Assembly: GCA_030646565.1 (NCBI GenBank)
Contig: JAUSLA010000039.1
Span: 1 to 11,766 of the forward strand
Length of the DNA stretch: 11,766 nucleotides
Reading direction: 5' to 3'
Source of the DNA: a bacterium
Lineage (GTDB): Bacteria; Patescibacteriota; Minisyncoccia; Minisyncoccales; RBG-13-42-11
How positions within the stretch are numbered: position 1 is the stretch's first letter; each line of letters begins with the position of its first letter. A program made the position numbers and the translations under genes. The notes below the pieces were generated by a model. That model did not search any database. It was not told where the DNA came from and saw only the letters and a list, made by a program, of their open reading frames with translations. Shown here piece by piece: positions 6,298-11,112 of this stretch.

Positions 6298-6345
6298 TCG
6301 AAGAAGATTCGTTCTTCTCCACCTCAGCTGAAGCTTCGGTTTTTG
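6298..6345. repeat. Hairpin repeat upstream of the hemerythrin gene
   Basis: A stem-B type hairpin gaagaa/ttcttc (6300-6305 with 6312-6317) is followed by ctccacctcagctgaagcttcggt, a degenerate stem-A part. It occupies the spacer just before the hemerythrin ATG. Confidence 0.65.
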
Positions 6346-6360
6346 AATTTTTTAAAAAAT

Positions 6361-6582
6361 TTAGATTAATTCTTTTCTTTTTTCCCCAAATTCTTCTTTT
6401 GAAATCTCTCCTTTAGCGTAACGTTCTTTAATAATATCAAGAGCAGAATTTTTTTTATTTTCGCCTTTTGTCTGATAGATTAACCATTTAATTATAGCTG
6501 CAATTCCCAATAAAATCAAAAGCCAAGAAAAAACCATAAAAATCCAGCCAAACCAAGCAAAAGCGCCAAAATTTCCCATCAT
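6361..6582 (-). CDS. Small SHOCT-domain membrane protein
   Basis: A 73-residue protein with one N-terminal membrane segment (about 8-34), a short basic linker, and a C-terminal SHOCT motif (about 46-73: LDIIKERYAKGEISKEEF). SHOCT is a short oligomerisation-type module found at the ends of many small bacterial membrane proteins; many occur next to copper or heavy-metal genes, but no biochemical role is established. The ATG at 6582 (MMG) lies immediately after the cgatat end of a hairpin repeat, with no Shine-Dalgarno. It sits between the TrmO-like and hemerythrin genes, in the same direction. Confidence 0.88.
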   Translation of the reverse strand: MMGNFGAFAWFGWIFMVFSWLLILLGIAAIIKWLIYQTKGENKKNSALDIIKERYAKGEISKEEFGEKRKELI

Positions 6583-6586
6583 ATAT

Positions 6587-6676
6587 CGAGTTCCGCAAAG
6601 CGGAACGAAGATAAAGATGAGGACGCAGTCCTCATCGCCTACCGAAACTGAAGAAGAAAACGTAGTTCTCTTCTCC
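6587..6676. repeat. Two-hairpin dispersed repeat plus an extra stem B
   Basis: Stem A is gttccgc/gcggaac (6590-6596 with 6600-6606, loop aaa). Stem B is gatgaggac/gtcctcatc (6616-6624 with 6628-6636, loop gca). A third hairpin-like part, gaagaagaaaacgtagttctcttctcc, lies around 6650-6676. Together they fill most of the 114-base spacer between the TrmO-like and SHOCT genes. Confidence 0.88.
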
Positions 6677-6696
6677 TATCATTCTATCTTATTTTA

Positions 6697-7137
6697 TTAA
6701 AACTGCAATTTATTTACCCATGATGGCACCTTCATCTTGCCAACCTTATCATACTGGGGCCAATAGGGTTTAATGTCAATAATAGGGGTCTTATCTAAAA
6801 TATCCAAACCTTTTACTTTTATTCTGTTGCCTTGGCGCTTTATCAACCTAACAGTTGTAATTCCGATTGGATTTGGCCTTGCCGGACAGCGGCAGGCAAA
6901 AATTCCAACTACAGGAACTTCAGGATTCCCCTGCGGACGGTGCGAAATAACATAATTTTTGACCTTATCCATCCAATAAACAACAATAATATGCGAGTAA
7001 TCGTCTATCCCCTCCAGAGCTTTTGTAAATTTCTTGTCTAAAATGAGCTCTGAAATTTCATTGGCAAAATTGCCGAAACGAGGCTCTCTTATTTTGTTTT
7101 TGACAAAACCGATTGGTTCTATAATTATTTTTTCCAT
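6697..7137 (-). CDS. trmO: TrmO/TsaA family protein, probable tRNA t6A37 methyltransferase
   Basis: A 146-residue protein matching the TsaA/TrmO beta-barrel fold. The family signature is CRCPARPNPIGIT (82-94), followed by VKGLDILDKTPIIDIKPYWP (108-127), with the N-terminal IGFVKNK start. In Escherichia coli TrmO uses S-adenosylmethionine to N6-methylate t6A37 in tRNA-Thr. This protein has only the core domain and lacks the C-terminal extension of the E. coli enzyme, as in many short homologues, so substrate specificity is inferred. It starts 4 bases after the stop of the CcmH-like/DUF1573 gene, so it is co-transcribed with it. Why an RNA-modification gene sits in this series is unclear; it could be chance operon membership. 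Confidence 0.87.
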   Translation of the reverse strand: MEKIIIEPIGFVKNKIREPRFGNFANEISELILDKKFTKALEGIDDYSHIIVVYWMDKVKNYVISHRPQGNPEVPVVGIFACRCPARPNPIGITTVRLIKRQGNRIKVKGLDILDKTPIIDIKPYWPQYDKVGKMKVPSWVNKLQF

Positions 7138-7141
7138 CGAC

Positions 7142-7924
7142 TTAATCCGTTTGGGTTAATTCCACTATGACTTTTCTCTCAAAATCAATCGGGTCATTGG
7201 AAAATACTGAAATTTCCCTGATAGCGTATCCCCGAAAATCTGCGTGAACAGAAGGGTCGTAATAAACCTTCAGCTGGGCGGTTTGTCCGGCTGGTATGGT
7301 AATTTTCCAGTCCTTAGGGCTTTCAATGCCATGGCCGGCCATAGCAAACCTCGGCCCTTCCACGCCCTGAAATATAACAGAGGCAGAAGTGCAGCCGCAG
7401 GAAGAATCCAGTTTATCAATTATTAAATCCGCTTTGCCCTCATTTTTAATTTCAAACAAGGTTGTGACAACTCCATTTTTCTGGCTTACATCGCCAAAAT
7501 CAAACGACTCTGGGCTTAAAGAAATTATCGGCCGGTTATCGGGAGCTGCAGCAACCAGTTTTTCCTTAAATTCTTCTTGCTTCTCTTTATCGGCAAAAGA
7601 ATTCAATCCGTATTTTTTGGCGTAAGCCAAAATAATTTCTTCTTTTAAAATCCCCTGCCCTGCCAAAGAATCAATAAAATCTATTCTTTCCTGCGCCATT
7701 TCGCAGCAAATCTTGTTTTTATCCAGAGGTATGCCGCAGCAAGCGCAAAGAAACATAGGATAAATTTCTTCGGCCGAAACCGGCGCTATCAAAGCAGAAC
7801 CGAGTTGGCCGGAAAGAGACGAGTTGTTTTTTTGAACCAGCCAAAATCCTCCGACTGCCCCCGTTGCCAAAACTATTATCACTAATATAATTTTGATGTT
7901 TATTTTGAGAAAAATTGATTGCAT
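7142..7924 (-). CDS. CcmH-like plus DUF1573 fusion, membrane-anchored thiol protein
   Basis: A 260-residue protein with an N-terminal anchor (about 10-30). A first domain (about 52-108) reads MFLCACCGIPLDKNKICC: Cys60, Cys62, Cys63, Cys73 and Cys74, followed by helices ending in EEIILAYAKKYGL. This matches the layout of CcmH, whose LRCxxC motif precedes helices ending in an ...EI...YG element; CcmH handles apocytochrome thiols. A second domain (about 135-257) is DUF1573, with FDFGDV (142-147), SSCGCT with Cys176/Cys178, and FSNDP (241-245). The resemblance to CcmH is from motif order only. With the CcdA-like gene and a second DUF1573 protein downstream, it looks like an extracytoplasmic thiol relay or copper-binding protein. 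It is the first large gene after csoR, separated by a repeat. Confidence 0.82.
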   Translation of the reverse strand: MQSIFLKINIKIILVIIVLATGAVGGFWLVQKNNSSLSGQLGSALIAPVSAEEIYPMFLCACCGIPLDKNKICCEMAQERIDFIDSLAGQGILKEEIILAYAKKYGLNSFADKEKQEEFKEKLVAAAPDNRPIISLSPESFDFGDVSQKNGVVTTLFEIKNEGKADLIIDKLDSSCGCTSASVIFQGVEGPRFAMAGHGIESPKDWKITIPAGQTAQLKVYYDPSVHADFRGYAIREISVFSNDPIDFERKVIVELTQTD

Positions 7925-7964
7925 AAAATTAAGGCAAAGAAATAAATTTCATTTTAACCTTCGC

Positions 7965-8054
7965 CTCACGACCTTCGTTTCGTTTCACGAAACTTGACAG
8001 GCGATGAAGACTTCGTCTTCATCTTCACCTTCGTCCCGTTTCACGGGACTCGGT
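7965..8054. repeat. Hairpin repeats A-B-A, overlapping the 3' end of csoR
   Basis: Three perfect hairpins: gtttcgt/acgaaac (7977-7983 with 7987-7993), gatgaagac/gtcttcatc (8003-8011 with 8015-8023, loop ttc) and gtcccgt/acgggac (8033-8039 with 8043-8049, loop ttc). The last contains the csoR stop codon and encodes its final residues. Confidence 0.9.
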
Positions 8055-8316
8055 TTTCAAATATCTTTAAAAGCTCTTTAACCTTCTTTTTTTGCTCTTT
8101 TTTATTGCGGCTTTTTATCGCCTGGGCAACGCATGTATTTAAATGTTTTTCCAAAATCATCTGGTTCAATTTTTTTATGGCGGCAATAACAGCTGTATTC
8201 TGTAAAATTATATCAATGCAGTATTTATCATCTCTTAGCATCTTTTTAATGCCGTCCAAATGCCCGGAAAGATAATTCATCCGATTCAAAATTTGTTTCT
8301 CAAAAGCTTTCTGCAT
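8041..8316 (-). CDS. csoR: CsoR-family copper-sensing transcriptional repressor
   Basis: A 91-residue all-helical DUF156 protein. The copper(I) triad of CsoR is present: Cys33 (DDKYCIDI), His58 and Cys62 (EKHLNTC), the C...H-x3-C spacing that distinguishes CsoR from the His-lacking persulfide sensor CstR and from RcnR/FrmR, whose N-terminal ligands differ. In this family the apo-protein binds a GC-tract palindrome and Cu(I) releases it. Exactly such a palindrome overlaps the transcription start just upstream, so autoregulation is well supported, and the downstream co-directional copper and thiol genes are the likely regulon. The last residues (ENRVP) and the stop are encoded by a dispersed hairpin repeat, so the native C-terminus was altered beyond the basic tail. 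There is no Shine-Dalgarno before the ATG. Confidence 0.93.
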   Translation of the reverse strand: MQKAFEKQILNRMNYLSGHLDGIKKMLRDDKYCIDIILQNTAVIAAIKKLNQMILEKHLNTCVAQAIKSRNKKEQKKKVKELLKIFENRVP

Positions 8317-8323
8317 AATTATA

Positions 8324-8346
8324 TATACCCCCCTCGTGGGGGTATA
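8324..8346 (-). promoter_or_regulatory. CsoR operator (C-tract/G-tract palindrome)
   Basis: The palindrome tataccccc...gggggtata, with centre ctcgt, matches the CsoR/RcnR operator style of C- and G-tracts flanked by TA. It covers the predicted transcription start and lies 8 bases from the csoR ATG. Known CsoR boxes have this arrangement; the specific binding is inferred. Confidence 0.85.
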
Positions 8347-8351
8347 ATTTA

Positions 8352-8380
8352 AGTTTAGTCTATGACAGAATAGATGTCAA
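8352..8380 (-). promoter_or_regulatory. Sigma-70-type promoter of csoR and the downstream genes
   Basis: On the minus strand, a perfect -35 TTGACA (8380-8375) is followed after exactly 17 bases by TAAACT (8357-8352; 4 of 6 matches to the -10 consensus). The predicted start near 8345 falls inside the CsoR palindrome, so bound repressor would block initiation. It begins just after the terminator of the upstream unit. Confidence 0.75.
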
Positions 8381-8410
8381 GCACCAAGTCCCGCATCCTC
8401 TTTTTTTATT

Positions 8411-8439
8411 TAAAAAGGGTGTCTAATTATAGACACCCT
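8411..8439 (-). terminator. Rho-independent terminator overlapping the end of the phosphatidyltransferase gene
   Basis: A perfect 10-bp stem (8430-8439 with 8416-8425, 4-base loop) is followed on the minus strand by TTTTT. The stop codon TAG (8425-8423) lies in the downstream arm, so the last codons GVYN and the stop form the hairpin. It separates the mnmA-side unit from the csoR unit. Confidence 0.88.
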
Positions 8440-8998
8440 GCTTCTGTATTTCTCTCCACCTTAAAATCATTACGCAAATGTTAATAATTACTATCAGCCA
8501 CAAAGTTGATGTTATTTCAAACCAAGGGCTCGCTATCATTAAAATAAACAGCAAAACAATTCTTAATGGCCTTCCAAGAATAGCGCCCGATGTTATCTTA
8601 TACCCTCTCGTTGTCGCAGACGCTTTCACATAACTTACTAAAATTGAAGTGACGGCCGTTGCGAATACAACAAAGCTGCCACCTGTAATAAAAAATATCG
8701 CGCTAAAGAAAAATGCTTCGCTTATTCTGTCAGCTACATCGTCAAGAAACGCTCCAAAATTAGTGGTTTTATTTGTTGCTTTAGCTACCGCTCCATCCAG
8801 AAGGTCAAACAATGAGGCAAAAGCCATAGCGAAAGCGCCGTAAACCAAACCATATAGAGGAATAACCAACGCGGCGGAAAAACTTACGAAAATGCCGGCA
8901 ACTGTTAAGGAATTTGGAGAGACACCGGTTTTAGCTAAATAATATCCAATTTTAACATTAACCCGCCTTCTCCAGTTACGATTGATTCTCTCTTCCAT
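8423..8998 (-). CDS. CDP-alcohol phosphatidyltransferase
   Basis: A 191-residue polytopic membrane enzyme of phospholipid head-group synthesis. The family motif D-x2-D-G-x2-A-R-x8-G-x3-D-x3-D is present as Asp65, Asp68, Gly69, Ala72, Lys73, Gly82, Asp86 and Asp90; the usual Arg is Lys. These enzymes displace CMP from a CDP-linked lipid with an alcohol acceptor; the sequence does not tell whether the product is phosphatidylglycerol phosphate or an inositol-type lipid. I chose the ATG at 8998 because AAGGGG precedes it by 5 bases, the clearest Shine-Dalgarno in the window, and MEERINRNWRRRVN is the expected amphipathic start. The frame stays open upstream to 9241 only because it reads through hairpin repeats. 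The gene ends inside its own terminator. Confidence 0.9.
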   Translation of the reverse strand: MEERINRNWRRRVNVKIGYYLAKTGVSPNSLTVAGIFVSFSAALVIPLYGLVYGAFAMAFASLFDLLDGAVAKATNKTTNFGAFLDDVADRISEAFFFSAIFFITGGSFVVFATAVTSILVSYVKASATTRGYKITSGAILGRPLRIVLLFILMIASPWFEITSTLWLIVIINICVMILRWREIQKQGVYN

Positions 8999-9002
8999 TA
9001 GT

Positions 9003-9009
9003 TCCCCTT
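9003..9009 (-). promoter_or_regulatory. Shine-Dalgarno deciding the phosphatidyltransferase start
   Basis: On the minus strand AAAGGGGAACTAATG: AAGGGG lies 5 bases before the ATG at 8998. It favours this start over the ATG at 9013, which sits at the edge of a hairpin repeat, and over 9241, which lies inside the repeats. Confidence 0.75.
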
Positions 9010-9013
9010 TCAT

Positions 9014-9295
9014 ATACCGAGTCCGCCAAAGGCGGACGAGTCGAAGAAAACTATGTTTTCTTCTCCACCCTTCGTCCCGTTTCACGGTACTCGGGTAGCT
9101 GAAGAAGAGAACGCAGTTCTCTTCGCCTACCCAAGCTTTTGCGTATAGCAAAAGCGAAGGGTGAAGACGAGGACGCAGTCCTCGTCGCCTACTCGAGCGA
9201 ATCAAAGAAGATAAATCTTCTTTTCTACCTTCGTCCGCCATAGGCGGACTCGGTAAGCGAAGGGTGAAGATGAGAACGTAGTCCTCATCGCCTCA
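9014..9295. repeat. Cluster of alternating A and B hairpin repeats filling a gene-free spacer
   Basis: The roughly 330-base spacer between mnmA and the phosphatidyltransferase is almost entirely repeat. In order: A gtccgcc/ggcggac (9021-9037), B gaagaaaac/gttttcttc (9043-9063), A gtcccgt/acggtac (9074-9090, one mismatch), B gaagagaac/gttctcttc (9104-9124), A gcttttgc/gcaaaagc (9135-9155), B gacgaggac/gtcctcgtc (9166-9186), B aaagaagat/atcttcttt (9204-9223), A gtccgcc/ggcggac (9233-9249), B gatgagaac/gtcctcatc (9269-9289, one mismatch). Linkers such as gaagggtg, tctccaccctt, gcctac and cgag recur. No gene was seen here. Confidence 0.92.
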
Positions 9296-9327
9296 ATTTA
9301 TTTAATTCTAAAAGAACATTAATTACC

Positions 9328-10551
9328 TTAACAAATTATTCCTCCACCCACAAGTTCTTGCTTTCGATAAAAAACTGCTGATTGGCCCGGAGTAATTGCC
9401 CGTTGTGGAGTTTCCAATTTTACAGTATAAATCTTACCTTCAAAAGGTTTATCAATCACAGCCCTTGAGATTTTACCGCGGTATCTGATTTTAATTTGGA
9501 CTTTAAAAGGAAATTCTGGCTCGCTTCCCGAAATCCAATTCACGTTTTTTAGAACAAGATCTCTCCCAAGCAAATCTTTCTCGTTTTTTGTAACAACCAA
9601 AAGGTTTTTCTTCTCATCTTTACCTAGAACAAAATAGGGGCCCCCGGATAATCCTATCCCTTTTCTCTGGCCCATAGTATAAAACCATAACCCTTGATGT
9701 CGGCCGATAATTTTTTTGTCCCCGCCTTGCGTTTGCTCTGCGATAAGGCCGGGCTTTGTCTTGAGATGCCTTTTTAAAAACTCATTTACCGAGCCCTGTC
9801 TAGCGAGCTGTGCTGGGCGAGGGGAGAGATGAGGCGGAGCCTCATCGATCATAGTGGTTTGAATAAAACAAACTTCCATTGATTCTGGCACTGCCTTGAA
9901 AGGCAACTTGAATTTTTTTGCCAATGCCTTAACTTGGCTTTTTGTATAATCCCCCACCGGAAACAAAATATGTTTCAATTGTTCCTGACTTAACTGCCAT
10001 AAAAAATACGACTGGTCTTTTTCCTTATCCTTTCCCATATATAACTTTAGGATTTCGGATTTCGAGCTTCGGATTTCCCGGCGAAGCCGGGTATAGTGCC
10101 CTGTGGCTATAAAATCTGTGCCGAGAGATAACGCCTTTTCCAACAACAGCCCAAATTTTATTTCTTTATTGCAGGCAACACAAGGATTAGGAGTCCGGCC
10201 TCCTTTATATTCTCTCAAAAAATAATCAACAATTCTTTTTTTAAATTCTTTTTCAAAATTAAAAACATAGAAAGGAATCTTCAGAATCTTTGCCACTTGT
10301 CTTGCTCTTTTTTCAGAATCAGGCGAACAGCATCTATTCCACCCGCATTTTTGCTTATCTTCCTCCGGTTCTGACCAAAACTTCATAAAAACCCCTACTA
10401 TATCAAAACCCTCTCTCTTTAATAGAGCTGCTGCCACTGAACTGTCAATTCCTCCCGACATCGCCACGAAGACCTTTCTTTTAAGAGGGGTATTCTTGCC
10501 CTGAGCGTAGTCGAAGGGTGTTTGTTTGTGTTTATTCCAAATTCTGGCCAT
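9328..10551 (-). CDS. mnmA: tRNA 2-thiouridylase MnmA carrying repeat-derived insertions
   Basis: A 407-residue enzyme that adds sulfur to U34 of tRNA Lys, Glu and Gln. Visible parts: the PP-loop SGGIDSS (32-38), a Cys-rich segment (CGWNRCC, 69-75), catalytic Cys127 before NKEIKFG, KDQSYFLWQL (178-187), the second catalytic Cys228 (MEVCFI), and a C-terminal beta domain after FYTMGQRKGIGLSGGP. At 407 residues it is longer than usual (about 350-380) because of three repeat insertions: PFDYAQGK near residues 12-19, REIRSSKSEIL at 158-168 and roughly 20 residues after CFI (about 232-252), right behind the catalytic Cys. All are in frame and the catalytic residues are intact, so the enzyme may be functional. 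No alternative start is available between residues 1 and 31. It starts 11 bases after the TspO stop. Confidence 0.93.
   Translation of the reverse strand: MARIWNKHKQTPFDYAQGKNTPLKRKVFVAMSGGIDSSVAAALLKREGFDIVGVFMKFWSEPEEDKQKCGWNRCCSPDSEKRARQVAKILKIPFYVFNFEKEFKKRIVDYFLREYKGGRTPNPCVACNKEIKFGLLLEKALSLGTDFIATGHYTRLRREIRSSKSEILKLYMGKDKEKDQSYFLWQLSQEQLKHILFPVGDYTKSQVKALAKKFKLPFKAVPESMEVCFIQTTMIDEAPPHLSPRPAQLARQGSVNEFLKRHLKTKPGLIAEQTQGGDKKIIGRHQGLWFYTMGQRKGIGLSGGPYFVLGKDEKKNLLVVTKNEKDLLGRDLVLKNVNWISGSEPEFPFKVQIKIRYRGKISRAVIDKPFEGKIYTVKLETPQRAITPGQSAVFYRKQELVGGGIIC
9786..9847. repeat. Two-hairpin repeat inside mnmA, next to the second catalytic Cys
   Basis: The segment starts taccgagccc and contains a perfect stem B gatgaggc/gcctcatc (9828-9835 with 9839-9846, loop gga), like intergenic copies. 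It translates to about 20 Pro/Ala/Arg-rich residues not expected in MnmA at this point. Confidence 0.82.
10050..10091. repeat. gatttcg short repeats plus hairpin inside mnmA
   Basis: The unit ggattt(c) recurs at 10050, 10057 and 10071, followed by a perfect hairpin cccggc/gccggg (10077-10082 with 10086-10091, loop gaa). It encodes the insertion REIRSSKSEIL after GHYTRL. Confidence 0.75.
10498..10520. repeat. ccctgagcgtagtcgaaggg repeat inside the mnmA 5' end
   Basis: This 20-base palindromic motif (10499-10518) is a short repeat I recognise as frequent in environmental bacterial genomes, commonly seen translated as PFDYAQ. Here it encodes residues 12-19 of MnmA in frame. Confidence 0.8.
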
Positions 10552-10562
10552 ATTCGTTTCGT

Positions 10563-11045
10563 TCAGTTCAATATAAAAATGACGTAGTTCAAGTACATAG
10601 CAAAGCTAACCCAAAGGATGTATGGCACGAGAAGCCACGCGGCCGGCTTGAATATTTTGGCAAAGGCGATAATCGTGGCAAGAATGGCGAGCCAGAGGAA
10701 CGCAATCTCAACGAGCGCACCACCCGGACTGTGCAGGCCGAAAAAGATTATTGACCAAATCGTATTCAAGACCAGCTGGCCAATAAATATGCCAAGAGCG
10801 ATTTTTACATCCCTACGTTCCAAACCTTTCCGCCAGACAAGGAACGCCGCGATGCCCATAAGCGCGAACAGCGTCGTCCAGACCGGACCGAACACCCACG
10901 CCGGAGGATTCAGGGCAGGCTTTACGATCCCAGCGTACCAGCCGGCGATAGACGGGATCGTAAACATTGAGCCAATGATACCGGCAAGCTCGGAAACAAC
11001 AATAGCGATGATAAGTTTAAAAGTGTTGTTGATTTTCATAGTCAT
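10563..11045 (-). CDS. tspO: TspO/MBR family tryptophan-rich sensory protein
   Basis: A 160-residue protein with five membrane helices (about 9-29, 50-71, 80-100, 105-128, 134-158). Family motifs: GWYAGIVKPALNPPAWVFGPVWT (35-57, in two parts: WY at 36-37 and PPAWVFGPVWT at 47-57), MGIAAFLVWRKG, WSIIFFG (97-103) and PYILWVSFAMYLN (141-153). TspO proteins bind tetrapyrroles and are linked to stress responses; heme or porphyrin handling would suit a redox neighbourhood, but no link is shown here. Start is MTM at 11045 or the ATG two codons later; neither has a clear Shine-Dalgarno. The gene is visibly richer in G and C than its AT-rich neighbours, suggesting separate origin. The mnmA ATG follows 11 bases after the stop. 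Confidence 0.93.
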   Translation of the reverse strand: MTMKINNTFKLIIAIVVSELAGIIGSMFTIPSIAGWYAGIVKPALNPPAWVFGPVWTTLFALMGIAAFLVWRKGLERRDVKIALGIFIGQLVLNTIWSIIFFGLHSPGGALVEIAFLWLAILATIIAFAKIFKPAAWLLVPYILWVSFAMYLNYVIFILN

Positions 11046-11066
11046 TTTTTAGTTTTATTATGCCTG

Positions 11067-11089
11067 CCCCGTAGCGAACTGGTATGGGG
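11067..11089. repeat. Stem-loop in the spacer between the restriction remnant and tspO
   Basis: The arms ccccgta and tatgggg (11067-11073 with 11083-11089) pair at seven positions, one a G-T wobble, around gcgaactgg. No T-tract follows on either strand, so a terminator role is not supported. Confidence 0.5.
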
Positions 11090-11112
11090 TTGTTTTGATT
11101 CAATCTCCATAA

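Noticed and set aside
6111..6416. Plus-strand ORFs of 60 to 144 codons throughout the window, such as this one
   Set aside because: All lie opposite well-supported minus-strand genes and show no family features; they are antisense shadows.
8041..8316. CstR (persulfide) or RcnR/FrmR (nickel, formaldehyde) repressor
   Set aside because: The Cys-His-Cys copper triad is complete and the operator is next to copper-type genes, favouring CsoR.
9014..9295. Tandem rho-independent terminators or a CRISPR-like array
   Set aside because: The hairpins lack following T-tracts, alternate between two types and occur also inside genes, so a dispersed repeat family fits better.
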